A DNA stretch of 64,000 bases, taken from contig NZ_NEUF01000186.1 of assembly GCF_002910915.1 (NCBI RefSeq), positions 128,494 through 192,493 of the forward strand, given 5' to 3'. The notes beneath the pieces were generated by a model, which saw nothing but the letters and a program-made list of their open reading frames with translations, searched no databases and was not told the origin of the DNA. This document shows positions 52,480-61,487 of this stretch, piece after piece; the stretch's first letter is position 1, and every line of letters begins with the position of its first letter. A program made the position numbers and the translations under genes. This DNA comes from Streptomyces sp. SM10. Lineage in GTDB: Bacteria > Actinomycetota > Actinomycetes > Streptomycetales > Streptomycetaceae.

Positions 52480-54258
52480 TCACAGAGGTGGCTTCAGTCG
52501 GGCGACTCCACGCAGCAGGCGAGGGCTGATCCGCTGGAGCAGGCGTGCGCCACGGGCCTCAGGTGTCACCGGCACCACGGCCCGGTTGTGCACCACGGCC
52601 TCGAGGATCGCGTGAGCCACCTTTTCCGCGGGGTAGTTGCGCCGTGCGTACAGCTGGGCGGTCCGCTTGCGCAGGCGTTCCTCCTCTGCCTCGTCGACGC
52701 CGGAGAAGTGCGCGGTTCCGGTGATGGCGGTGTTGACGAACCCCGGACAGATCGCGCTGACCCCGATCGACCGCTCGGCCAGTTCCGCGCGCAGACATTC
52801 GCTGAGCATCAGTACCGCCGCCTTGGAGGTGCTGTAGGCGGGGAGCGCGCGCGACGGCTGATAGGCCGCTGCCGAGGCGACGTTGACGATGTGGCCGCCC
52901 TGCCCTCGATCGGCCATCTGCCTGCCGAAGACCCGGCAGCCGTGGATGACCCCCCACAGATTCACGTCCAGGACGTTCCGCCAGTCCTCGCTCGTGGTCT
53001 CGAGGAAGGGCCCCGACAGGCCGATGCCGGCGTTGTTCACCAGGACGTCCACGACGCCGTATTCGGCGGCGACCCTCTCCGCGAGCTTCTCCATCGCCTG
53101 CTCGTCCGCGACGTCCACCGTCTCCGCCCACGCCGACGGCGCGCCGACCAGCCGCGCGGTCTCGGCCGTCCTGGCGGCGCCCTCCGCATCGCGGTCCACG
53201 GCGACCACGCGTGCGCCGGCCTTCGCGAACGACAGCGCGGTGGCCCGACCGATCCCCGAGGCGGCGCCCGTCACCAGGACCAACCGGCCCCCGAAACGCG
53301 CGGCATGGGATCCCGCCGCCGTGGCCGGTGCGTCGGTCCCGACGGAGTCGTCCTGACCACCGCTCTCCACCCCGGTGGCGAACTCACCGATCCAGGCGGC
53401 CAACCGGTCCGGCCGGGTCCGCGGGACCCAGTGCTTCGCGGGCAGAGTGCGGCGCACCAACCGGGGTACCCACGCGTCCAGTTCGTCGTAGAGCGACGGC
53501 GAGAGGAAGGCATCGCCGGTCGGTGTGATCAGCTGGACCGGGACATGCGCGTACGCGTCCGGGCGGGGTCGGCGCAGACGCGACCGGATGTTGTCGCGGT
53601 AGAGCCAGGCCCCGTGCGCCGCGTCCTGGGGGAGCGAGGCCGTCGGATACCCGTCCGCCGGCACCTTCTCCATGCGCTGCAGAATCCGCGGCCACTGCCT
53701 GCCGAGCACCCCGCGCCAGGCCAGTTCCGGCAGAACCGGTGTGTGGAGCGCGTACACGTACCAGGATTTGGCGCCCTGGCCGAGCAACTGCCCGAGGCGG
53801 CGTGGGTTCGGCCGGGACATCCGCCCCTTGATCCAGTGCCCGAAGTGGTCGAGGGACGGGCCCGACATCGAGGTGAACGAGGCGATGCGGCCCTTGGTCC
53901 GCTCGACCGTCGCGAACTCCCAGGACTGGACCGAACCCCAGTCGTGGCCGACCACATGGACCGGCCGGTCGGGGCTCACGGCATCCACGACAGCGAGGAA
54001 GTCGTCGGTCAGCTTCTCCAGGGTGAAGCCTCCTCGCAGTGGCTCGGGGGCCGTCGACCTCCCATGGCCCCGCACGTCGTAGATCACCACATGCCACCGC
54101 TCGGCCAGCCGGACAGCGACCTCGGACCAGACCTCCTTGCTGTCCGGATAGCCGTGCACGAGCACGATCGTCGGCCGTGCCGGATCGCCCGACTCGGCGA
54201 CACACAGCTCGATTCCGCCCGTACGCACCCAGCGCTCGCGCACGCCTCGCAGATCCAC
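52480..54258 (-). CDS. Alpha/beta-hydrolase fused to a short-chain dehydrogenase
   Basis: 592 residues. N-terminal domain (1 to about 305) is an epoxide-hydrolase-like alpha/beta-hydrolase with IVLVHGYPDSKEVWSEV (oxyanion region) and the nucleophile in HVVGHDWGS (Asp106). The SDR domain (from about 325) has the Rossmann TGAASGIGRATAL, NNAGIGLSGPF, and the catalytic YSTSK with IVNVASAAAYQ before it. The two activities could act in sequence on one substrate, which is unknown. GTG 54258 has GAGGAGG 5-6 bases upstream. A single gene on its strand. Confidence 0.88.
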   Translation of the reverse strand: MDLRGVRERWVRTGGIELCVAESGDPARPTIVLVHGYPDSKEVWSEVAVRLAERWHVVIYDVRGHGRSTAPEPLRGGFTLEKLTDDFLAVVDAVSPDRPVHVVGHDWGSVQSWEFATVERTKGRIASFTSMSGPSLDHFGHWIKGRMSRPNPRRLGQLLGQGAKSWYVYALHTPVLPELAWRGVLGRQWPRILQRMEKVPADGYPTASLPQDAAHGAWLYRDNIRSRLRRPRPDAYAHVPVQLITPTGDAFLSPSLYDELDAWVPRLVRRTLPAKHWVPRTRPDRLAAWIGEFATGVESGGQDDSVGTDAPATAAGSHAARFGGRLVLVTGAASGIGRATALSFAKAGARVVAVDRDAEGAARTAETARLVGAPSAWAETVDVADEQAMEKLAERVAAEYGVVDVLVNNAGIGLSGPFLETTSEDWRNVLDVNLWGVIHGCRVFGRQMADRGQGGHIVNVASAAAYQPSRALPAYSTSKAAVLMLSECLRAELAERSIGVSAICPGFVNTAITGTAHFSGVDEAEEERLRKRTAQLYARRNYPAEKVAHAILEAVVHNRAVVPVTPEARGARLLQRISPRLLRGVARLKPPL

Positions 54259-54361
54259 GCAGCCTCCTCGTCCGGTGCCGACGTCGCGGTACGCGTCCGT
54301 AACATGACACCGATGAAATGTGGCAACCGACGGCCCGCCGCGTCAAGGGATGCCCCGAACC

Positions 54362-54419
54362 TGTGGACAACGCCCTGTGGACGACATGCTGCGGACAGGG
54401 CCCGCAGACCTGTGGACAC
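54362..54419. promoter_or_regulatory. DnaA-box cluster upstream of the ABC operon
   Basis: Three minus-strand boxes: TTGTCCACA (54362-54370) perfect; TCGTCCACA (54376-54384) and GTGTCCACA (54411-54419) near matches. The remaining 54259-54634 holds only GC-rich spacer and the promoter TACCTT just before the ABC gene. Confidence 0.6.
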
Positions 54420-54634
54420 CGTGCGCCGGAGCCGGGGCTGCCGAAGGGCAGCAGGCCGGTCCGGGGCGGGACCCAGGCGTACCCGTCCGTCGTGCCCCGG
54501 GTGCCGAGGCCGGACCGGTGCGCGACGTCCTTCCCCATGGGGTTCCCCCTACGGGTCCGTACGCCTGGAGTCTGACGCGGATACAACCGTCAGGGCTGAC
54601 GACTCCCGGGGGGCCCGCCACTACCTTCGAAGAC

Positions 54635-55654
54635 GTGACTGTGATCGCAACCGAAAGCCTGAGCAAGCGGTTCCCGAGGGTGACCGCGCTTGACCGGCTC
54701 TCCTTGGACATCGGACCGGGCGTCACCGGCCTGGTGGGTTCCAACGGGGCCGGCAAGTCCACACTGATCAAGATCCTTCTGGGTCTGTCCCCCGCCACCG
54801 AAGGCCGGGCCGCGGTGCTCGGGCTCGACGTGGCGACGGAGGGGGCCGCCATCCGGGAGCGGGTCGGGTACATGCCCGAGCACGACTGCCTGCCTCCGGA
54901 CGTCTCGGCCACCGAGTTCGTCGTCCACATGGCACGGATGTCCGGGCTGCCGCCCACCGCGGCGCGTGAGCGCACCGCGGACACCCTGCGCCACGTCGGT
55001 CTGTACGAGGAGCGCTACCGGCCCATCGGCGGCTACTCGACCGGCATGAAACAGCGGGTGAAGCTGGCCCAGGCCCTGGTCCACGACCCGGAGCTGGTCC
55101 TTCTCGACGAGCCGACCAACGGCCTGGACCCGGTCGGCCGTGACGAGATGCTCGGCCTGATCCGCCGTGTCCACACCGACTTCGGCATCTCGGTGCTGGT
55201 CACCTCGCACCTCCTCGGAGAGCTCGAGCGCACCTGCGACCACGTGGTCGTCATCGACGGCGGTGCGCTGCTGCGCTCCAGCTCCACCAGTGACTTCACC
55301 CGGACCACCACGACGCTGGCCGTCGAGGTCACCGACAGCGACACCCACCCCGACGGCACGGACACGCTGCGCCGGGCCCTCACCGCCGCCGGGATCAAGC
55401 TCGTCGGAGCCGACGGTCTGGACGCCGAAGGCCTTCCGGGCGCCGGCCACATCCTCCTGGTGGAGGCGACGGGCGAGGAGACGTACGACGTGGTCCGTGA
55501 CAGCGTCGCCCAGCTCGGCCTGGGGCTCATCCGGATGGAACAGCGGCGCCACCACATCGCCGAGGTCTTCCGGACCGCAGCGGCTCCCCGGACGGCCGTG
55601 GCCGTGCCGGCGGATGCCGGACAGCAGAAGGGGAACGGCCACGATGAGCACTGA
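54635..55654 (+). CDS. ABC transporter ATP-binding protein (first)
   Basis: 339 residues. Walker A is GSNGAGKST near residue 36-44, signature YSTGMKQRVKLAQAL, Walker B LVLLDEPTNGLD. A C-terminal extension of about 110 residues follows. Drug or peptide export type (CcmA/YadG-like). GTG 54635 is chosen: TACCTT lies about 7 bases upstream (leaderless), and the frame is open to 54320 without a start that fits. Overlaps the next gene by 11 bases. Confidence 0.9.
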   Translation: MTVIATESLSKRFPRVTALDRLSLDIGPGVTGLVGSNGAGKSTLIKILLGLSPATEGRAAVLGLDVATEGAAIRERVGYMPEHDCLPPDVSATEFVVHMARMSGLPPTAARERTADTLRHVGLYEERYRPIGGYSTGMKQRVKLAQALVHDPELVLLDEPTNGLDPVGRDEMLGLIRRVHTDFGISVLVTSHLLGELERTCDHVVVIDGGALLRSSSTSDFTRTTTTLAVEVTDSDTHPDGTDTLRRALTAAGIKLVGADGLDAEGLPGAGHILLVEATGEETYDVVRDSVAQLGLGLIRMEQRRHHIAEVFRTAAAPRTAVAVPADAGQQKGNGHDEH

Positions 55655-56552
55655 GACCGGAACCGTGACCGGGAGCGACACCTCCCGGATCCACAACATC
55701 GGATACCGCTCCTACGACGGGACCCGCCTGGGCCGGGCCTACGCGCGGCGTTCGCTGTACTCGCAGTCGCTGCGCGGTTCCTTCGGACTGGGCAGGTCCG
55801 CCAAGTCCAAGGTGCTGCCGATGCTGCTCTGCGGCGTGATGTGCCTGGTGGCGCTGATCCTGGTCGCGGTCGCCATCGCCACGCCCAACATGACGAGACT
55901 CCCCATCAAGTACACGGACTTCGCGATCTACCTGCAGGCGGTGATCGGACTGTTCATCGCGTCCCAGGCGCCGCAGTCCGTGTCCAGGGACCTCCGCTTC
56001 AAGAGCGTGCCCCTCTACTTCTCGCGGCCGATCGAGCGCGTCGACTACGTGCTCGCGAAGTTCGCCGCCATGGCCTCGGCGCTGCTCATCCTCACCGGGC
56101 TGCCCCTCGTCATCCTGTACGCGGGCGCGCTGCTGGCGAAGTTCGACTTCGTCGACCAGAGCAAGGGCTTCGGACAGGGGATGGTCTCGGTGGCGTTGCT
56201 CTCCGTGCTGTTCGCCGGGCTGGGACTCGTGGTCGCCGCGCTGACCCCGCGCCGGGGCTTCGGAGTGGCCGCCGTGATCGCCGTGCTGACCATCACCTAC
56301 GGCGCGGTCTCCACGGTCCAGGCGATCGCCTGGCAGACGGACTCGGCCGATGCCATCACCTGGCTGGGGCTGTTCTCGCCCATCACGCTGATCGACGGGG
56401 TGCAGACGGCGTTCCTCGGCGCGGCGTCCGCCTTCCCCGGCGGTGAAGGACCGGGTGCCGCCGCCGGTGCGGTGTATCTGATCGTCGTCCTCGCGCTCGT
56501 CGCCGGCTCGTACGCCGTACTGATGCGCCGCTACCGGAGGGTCGGGCTGTGA
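55644..56552 (+). CDS. ABC transporter permease (first)
   Basis: 302 residues with about six membrane segments (VLPMLLCGVMCLVALILVAVAIA, FAIYLQAVIGLFIASQAP, ...YLIVVLALVAGSYAVLM). FKSVPLYFSRPIERVDYVLAKFAAM is typical of ABC-2-type permeases. ATG 55644 is preceded by AAGGGG; it overlaps the ATPase stop and is itself overlapped by the next gene, so translation is coupled. Confidence 0.88.
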   Translation: MSTETGTVTGSDTSRIHNIGYRSYDGTRLGRAYARRSLYSQSLRGSFGLGRSAKSKVLPMLLCGVMCLVALILVAVAIATPNMTRLPIKYTDFAIYLQAVIGLFIASQAPQSVSRDLRFKSVPLYFSRPIERVDYVLAKFAAMASALLILTGLPLVILYAGALLAKFDFVDQSKGFGQGMVSVALLSVLFAGLGLVVAALTPRRGFGVAAVIAVLTITYGAVSTVQAIAWQTDSADAITWLGLFSPITLIDGVQTAFLGAASAFPGGEGPGAAAGAVYLIVVLALVAGSYAVLMRRYRRVGL

Positions 56553-57460
56553 CCACCATCGAGATCGACCACACGTCCCGCTGGTTCGGCAACGTGGTCG
56601 CCGTGAACGACGTCAGCATGACCGTGGGCCCCGGGGTCACCGGCCTGCTCGGCCCCAACGGAGCCGGAAAGTCCACTCTGATCAACATGATGGCCGGCTT
56701 CCTCGCGCCGTCGACCGGCAAGGTGACGCTCGACGGCACACAGATCTGGCGCAACGAGGCGGTCTACAAGGCGATCGGGATCGTGCCGGAGCGGGAGGGG
56801 ATGTACGACTTCCTGACCGGCCGTGAATTCGTCGTCGCCAACTCCGAGCTCCACGGGCTCGGGGACGCGGCCGCCGCCAAGGCACTGGCCACGGTCGAGA
56901 TGGAGTACGCGCAGGACCGTAAGATCTCGACGTACAGCAAGGGCATGCGCCAGCGCGTGAAGATGGCCTCCGCGCTGGTCCACGACCCGTCGGTGCTGCT
57001 CCTCGACGAGCCGTTCAACGGCATGGACCCGCGTCAGCGGATGCAGCTGATGGAGCTCCTGCGCCGGATGGGCGCGGAGGGCCGCACGGTGCTCTTCTCC
57101 TCCCACATCCTGGAGGAGGTGGAGCAGCTCGCCTCGCACATCGAGGTGATCGTGGCGGGCCGCCACGCCGCGTCCGGAGACTTCCGGAAGATCCGCCGGC
57201 TGATGACGGACCGGCCGCACCGCTATCTCGTGCGGTCCAGCGACGACCGGGCGCTCGCCGCCGCGCTCATCGCGGACCCCTCGACGGCGGGGATCGAGGT
57301 CGACGTGACGGAGGGGGCCCTGCGCATCCAGGCGGTCGACTTCGGGCGGTTCACGACGCTGCTGCCGGCGGTCGCCCGCGAACACGGCATCCGGCTGCTC
57401 ACCGTCTCCCCCTCCGACGAGTCCCTCGAATCCGTCTTTTCCTACCTCGTAGCGGCCTGA
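56549..57460 (+). CDS. ABC transporter ATP-binding protein (second)
   Basis: 303 residues. Walker A GPNGAGKST near residue 39-47, signature YSKGMRQRVKMASALVHDPSVLLLDEPFNGMD. GTG 56549 overlaps the upstream permease stop by 4 bases (GTGA). It is a paralogue of the first ATPase, so the operon encodes either one transporter with two different ATPases and two permeases or two similar transporters. Confidence 0.9.
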   Translation: MTTIEIDHTSRWFGNVVAVNDVSMTVGPGVTGLLGPNGAGKSTLINMMAGFLAPSTGKVTLDGTQIWRNEAVYKAIGIVPEREGMYDFLTGREFVVANSELHGLGDAAAAKALATVEMEYAQDRKISTYSKGMRQRVKMASALVHDPSVLLLDEPFNGMDPRQRMQLMELLRRMGAEGRTVLFSSHILEEVEQLASHIEVIVAGRHAASGDFRKIRRLMTDRPHRYLVRSSDDRALAAALIADPSTAGIEVDVTEGALRIQAVDFGRFTTLLPAVAREHGIRLLTVSPSDESLESVFSYLVAA

Positions 57461-57490
57461 CCAGTGGCCGATAAGGAGCTGTGAAGCGTC

Positions 57491-58210
57491 ATGTACGACC
57501 CCACAGTCGCCCGGCTCACCTACCGGGCCCTGCTCGGCCGGCGCCGGGCCGCCATCCTGTTCGTCCTGCCGGTGCTCCTGGTGGCCATCTCCGTGGCGGT
57601 ACGGGCGTTCGCCGGGGCCGATGACGGCGTCGCCTCCGGGGTGCTGGGCGGCTTCGCCATCGCCACGATGGTCCCGCTGATCGGCGTCATCGCGGGAACG
57701 GGCGCCATCGGGCCGGAGATCGACGACGGTTCGATCGTCTATCTGCTGGCCAAGCCGGTGAAGCGGCCCACGATCATCTTCACCAAGCTGATCGTCGCCA
57801 TCGCCGTGACGATGCTCTTCTCGGCGCTGCCGACGTTCGTCGCGGGGCTGATCCTCAACGGCAACGGCGGACAGATCGCCGTGGCCTACACGATCGCGGC
57901 GCTGGTCGCCTCGATCGCGTACAGCGCGCTGTTCCTGCTGCTCGGCACGGTCAGCCGGCACGCGGTGGTCTTCGGCCTGGTGTACGCGCTGGTGTGGGAG
58001 GCGCTGTTCGGCAGTCTGGTCCCGGGGGCGAGGACGCTCAGCGTGCAGCAGTGGTCCCTCTCCGTCGCGGAGAAGGTCGCCGGGGACGGCCTGGTCACCT
58101 CGGACGTCGGCCTGCCGCTCGCGACGTTCCTGCTGGTCGGTGTCACCGCCGTCGCCACGTGGTACGCGGGTCAGAAGCTGCGCGCGCTGAAGCTCGCCGG
58201 CGAGGAGTGA
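57491..58210 (+). CDS. ABC transporter permease (second)
   Basis: 239 residues with six membrane segments: AILFVLPVLLVAISVAVRAF, VASGVLGGFAIATMVPLIGVIAG, IVAIAVTMLFSALPTFVAGLIL, and so on. VYLLAKPVKRPTIIFTKLIV is a recurrent ABC-2 feature. AAGGAG lies 14 bases upstream. Last gene of the operon; a hairpin follows 16 bases after the stop. Confidence 0.88.
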   Translation: MYDPTVARLTYRALLGRRRAAILFVLPVLLVAISVAVRAFAGADDGVASGVLGGFAIATMVPLIGVIAGTGAIGPEIDDGSIVYLLAKPVKRPTIIFTKLIVAIAVTMLFSALPTFVAGLILNGNGGQIAVAYTIAALVASIAYSALFLLLGTVSRHAVVFGLVYALVWEALFGSLVPGARTLSVQQWSLSVAEKVAGDGLVTSDVGLPLATFLLVGVTAVATWYAGQKLRALKLAGEE

Positions 58211-58225
58211 GCACCGCATCCCGTG

Positions 58226-58252
58226 CAACCCCCGTCCGATGGGCGGGGGTTG
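58226..58252 (+). terminator. Terminator of the ABC operon
   Basis: CAACCCCCG (58226-58234) pairs with CGGGGGTTG (58244-58252) around 9 bases. Confidence 0.8.
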
Positions 58253-58312
58253 TCGTCTGTGCGGGGCGGGCGGACGTCGCGTGACTGTACGGTTGTCGGT
58301 TCGTTGTACAGG

Positions 58313-58699
58313 GTGCGTGGAGACAACTGGGATCTGCTGACCGTGCTCAACGTCGCCATGCTTCTTCGCGACAGCGACATCGCGCGCAGCGTCCGGACCC
58401 ACCTTCTCGGCACTGAGGAGGACCTCAGGGCCTCCTACGTCTCGCTCGACCGGCGCGTCACGCGCATCGAGGGCTGCCTCGCCGACGTGGGCAGCGTGCT
58501 CCAGGAGCTCGGACCCGTGCTCGGCCGGATGTCGGGGCGGCTCGACTCACTCGACCGGAAGCTCGATGCGACGTACCAGGCCGTCGGCGCCATCAGCCTC
58601 CGCCTCACCGATGCCGCGCAGGACGTCGTCCGGCTCGATGCCCGTACGGACGACCTCGCGCACCGGCTGAGGGAGCTGGGCCGTCGCAGGAGCGGCTGA
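58313..58699 (+). CDS. Small helical/coiled-coil hypothetical protein
   Basis: About 128 residues, all helical. TVLNVAMLLRDSDIARSVRTHLLG is followed by long amphipathic repeats: ASYVSLDRRVTRIEGCLADVGSVLQELGPVLGRMSGRLDSLDRKLDATYQAVGAISLRLTDAAQDVVRLDARTDDLAHRLRELGRR. No named family recognised. The start is uncertain: GTG 58313 and TTG 58304 are both possible, and the frame is open from 58223 across the terminator. No SD is seen. Confidence 0.6.
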   Translation: MRGDNWDLLTVLNVAMLLRDSDIARSVRTHLLGTEEDLRASYVSLDRRVTRIEGCLADVGSVLQELGPVLGRMSGRLDSLDRKLDATYQAVGAISLRLTDAAQDVVRLDARTDDLAHRLRELGRRRSG

Positions 58700-58845
58700 C
58701 ATTCCGCCGGGGACGACCTGATCAGCGGGTGGTCCCCGGACGGGTGCGTTCGGGCGCGAGAAGCACCCGCCCGAGCGCACTCGCTCGCTCAGGCGGTTCG
58801 TTCGGATCACTTCCGCCGGCCGAGGCTGTCGTTGATGATGCCTGT

Positions 58846-59043
58846 GTGACTCACCACCGCATCAGCGCTCTGGTCTCGGTCTTCGGTGTCCTTGCCGGCG
58901 TGGTGCTGGTCGTAGCGGGCATTCGTGAGTACCGCTCCGGCGCGTCGGTCCTCTGGCTCGTGGCTGGAGCCGTGATCTTCCTCAGCACTTCGTACACGCT
59001 GGTGCGGGACGTGCGGCGGCTTCGCACTGGGCCGACCGACTGA
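58846..59043 (+). CDS. Small two-TM membrane protein
   Basis: 65 residues: ISALVSVFGVLAGVVLVVAGI and VLWLVAGAVIFLSTSYTLV, each a membrane segment, then a basic tail. Unknown function. GTG 58846 has no SD, and GATGATG upstream is a possible -10 for a leaderless transcript. Convergent with the HAD gene. Confidence 0.6.
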   Translation: MTHHRISALVSVFGVLAGVVLVVAGIREYRSGASVLWLVAGAVIFLSTSYTLVRDVRRLRTGPTD

Positions 59044-59171
59044 CGGCGGTGCCGTTCCGTTCCAGCAGGTTCCGACAGTCGCTGTTCGTGTGTGCCGTTG
59101 ACTGACGCGCAGTGGGCGCGAATCGAGCCGTCACCCCGAGATCGGAGACCGCGGCGGGGCAACGAAAGACC

Positions 59172-59987
59172 CTAGGCGCGCGTGGCCGTCCGGAGCAGTT
59201 CCTCCAGCACGAGGGCGATGCCGTCGTGCTCGTTCGACGCGGTGATCTCGTGTGCCACGGCCTTCAGGTCGTCATGCGCGTTGGCCATGGCGACACCGTG
59301 CTGTGCCCAGCCGAACATGGGGATGTCGTTCGGCATGTCACCGAAGGCCAGGGTGTCCGACGCCTTGAGCCCCAGACGGCGGGCGGCCAGCGAGAGACCG
59401 GTCGCCTTGCTCAGTCCCAGGGGAAGGATCTCCACGACGCCCGGGCCCGCCATGACGACGTTCACGAGGCTGCCTACGGCCCTCCGCGCGGCCTCGGTCA
59501 GGGCGTCGTCGTCGAGCTCCGGATGCTGGATGTAGACCTTGTTCAGCGGAGCGGTCCACATTTCGGCGGGGTCGTTCATGAAGACGGCCGGCAGCGGCCC
59601 TTCCTGCACCTGGTAGCCGGGCCCGACCAGCACCTCGCCCTCGAGGCCGTCACGGCTCGCCGCCAGCGCGAGCGGGCCGACCTCCGCCTCGATCTTGGAC
59701 AGCGCCAGCCCAGCGAGCTGCCGGTCCAGGGTGAGGGAGGTCAGCAGCTTGTGCTCGCCCGCGTGGTACACCTGCGCACCCTGGCCGCAGACCGCGAGGC
59801 CCTCGTAGCCCAGGTCGTCCAGGATGTGCCGGGTCCACGGAACCGCTCGTCCCGTGACGACGATGTGCGCCGCGCCGGCCGCGGTGGCCGCGGCCAGCGC
59901 CTCCCGGGTGGGACCCGAGACCGTGTGGTCGTCGCGCAGCAGGGTGCCGTCGAGGTCGGTCGCGACGAGCTTGTAGGGGAAGGTCAC
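59172..59987 (-). CDS. Cof-type HAD-family phosphatase, coupled to serS
   Basis: 271 residues. Motif I LVATDLDGTLLRDDHTVSGPT, motif II HIVVTGRAVPW, motifs III/IV SKATGLSLAARRLGLKASDTLAFGDMPNDIPMFGWAQ. It is a clear paralogue of the HAD at 42411-43253. GTG 59987 overlaps the serS stop by 4 bases, so translation is coupled. Linkage to serS is seen in many actinobacteria; the substrate is unknown. Confidence 0.88.
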   Translation of the reverse strand: MTFPYKLVATDLDGTLLRDDHTVSGPTREALAAATAAGAAHIVVTGRAVPWTRHILDDLGYEGLAVCGQGAQVYHAGEHKLLTSLTLDRQLAGLALSKIEAEVGPLALAASRDGLEGEVLVGPGYQVQEGPLPAVFMNDPAEMWTAPLNKVYIQHPELDDDALTEAARRAVGSLVNVVMAGPGVVEILPLGLSKATGLSLAARRLGLKASDTLAFGDMPNDIPMFGWAQHGVAMANAHDDLKAVAHEITASNEHDGIALVLEELLRTATRA

Positions 59988-61261
59988 TTGGAGACCGGCT
60001 CCAGAAGCTCGCGTCCACCGAGGTACGGGCGGAGGACCTCGGGCACACGCACCGAACCGTCGGGCAGCTGGTGGTTCTCCAGGATCGCCACGATCGTGCG
60101 CGGGACGGCGCAGAGGGTGCCGTTCAGCGTGGCCAGCGGCTGGACCTTCTTCCCGTCGCGCATCCGGACCGAGAGCCGGCGCGCCTGGAAACCGTCGCAG
60201 TTGGACGCGGAGGTCAGCTCGCGGTACTTGCCCTGGGTCGGGATCCACGCCTCGCAGTCGAACTTCCGCGAGGCCGAGGAGCCCAGGTCACCGGTGGCGA
60301 CATCGATCACCTGGAACGGCAGCTCCAGGCCGGTGAGCCACTGCTTCTCCCACTCCAGGAGCCTGCGGTGCTCGGCCTCGGCGTCCGCAGGGTCGACGTA
60401 GGAGAACATCTCGACCTTGTCGAACTGGTGGACACGGAAGATGCCGCGAGTGTCCTTGCCGTACGTGCCCGCCTCGCGGCGGAAGCAGGGGGAGAACCCG
60501 GCGTACCGCAGGGGCAGCTTGTCGGCCTCGATGATCTCGTCCATGTGGTACGCCGCGAGGGGCACCTCGGACGTGCCGACGAGGTAGTAGTCGTCCTTCT
60601 CCAGGTGGTACACGTTCTCCGCGGCCTGGCCGAGGAAGCCCGTGCCCTCCATGGCGCGCGGGCGGACCAGCGCGGGGGTCAGCATGGGGACGAAACCGGC
60701 CTCGGTGGCCTGTGCGATCGCCGCGTTGACCAGGGCCAGCTCCAGCAGGGCGCCGACGCCGGTCAGGTAGTAGAAGCGGGATCCGGACACCTTGGCGCCG
60801 CGCTCCATGTCGATGGCGCCCAGCGCCTCGCCGAGCTCCAGGTGGTCCTTGGGCTCGAAGCCCTCCGCGCCGAAGTCACGGATCGTGCCGTGCGTCTCCA
60901 GGACGACGAAGTCCTCCTCGCCGCCGACGGGCACGTCCTCGTGGACGACGTTGCCGAGGAGCAGGAGGAGCCGCTTGGCCTCGGCGTCGGCCTCGTCCTG
61001 GGCGGCGTCGGCCGCCCTGACTTCGGTCTTCAGCTGATCGGCCTTCTTGAGGAGCTCGGCGCGCTCCTCGGGGGTGGCCTTGGGGATCAGCTTCCCGAGC
61101 GTCTTCTGCTCGGAGCGGAGTTCGTCGAAGCGGACGCCGGACGACCTGCGCAGCTCGTCGGCGGAGAGCAGGGCGTCGACGAGGGCGACGTCCTCTCCAC
61201 GGGCGCGCTGGGAGGCGCGAACACGGTCGGGGTCCTCACGGAGCAGGCGAAGGTCAATCAC
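59984..61261 (-). CDS. serS: Seryl-tRNA synthetase
   Basis: 425 residues, class II. The N-terminal coiled coil is about 30-105, then the catalytic domain with GTSEVPLAAYHMDEI, motif 2 FSPCFRREAGTYGKDTRGIFRVHQFDKVEMF and motif 3 LNGTLCAVPRTIVAILENHQ. Charges tRNA-Ser, and tRNA-Sec where present. GTG 61261 with TAGCCT upstream gives a leaderless layout. Followed, with 4-base overlap, by a HAD phosphatase. Confidence 0.97.
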   Translation of the reverse strand: MIDLRLLREDPDRVRASQRARGEDVALVDALLSADELRRSSGVRFDELRSEQKTLGKLIPKATPEERAELLKKADQLKTEVRAADAAQDEADAEAKRLLLLLGNVVHEDVPVGGEEDFVVLETHGTIRDFGAEGFEPKDHLELGEALGAIDMERGAKVSGSRFYYLTGVGALLELALVNAAIAQATEAGFVPMLTPALVRPRAMEGTGFLGQAAENVYHLEKDDYYLVGTSEVPLAAYHMDEIIEADKLPLRYAGFSPCFRREAGTYGKDTRGIFRVHQFDKVEMFSYVDPADAEAEHRRLLEWEKQWLTGLELPFQVIDVATGDLGSSASRKFDCEAWIPTQGKYRELTSASNCDGFQARRLSVRMRDGKKVQPLATLNGTLCAVPRTIVAILENHQLPDGSVRVPEVLRPYLGGRELLEPVSK

Positions 61262-61487
61262 CCCACAAGGCTACCGGTGCGGGCATCCACCGCTCGAACC
61301 GATATCGACGTGCGTGGCGCTTTGCCCGAATTGCCGGAATCAATAATCCTGAGGTGAATCGCCGTCCGGCCGAAGGGGGAGGTCGCCGGTAAAGGGTCTC
61401 ATTACCCCGAAAAGGGGGCGGGGGTCACTGGTACTCCACGCATCGCCGTTGTGTGCGCGGGGAGTTGGCGGCGAACGGAGGGGTGCG

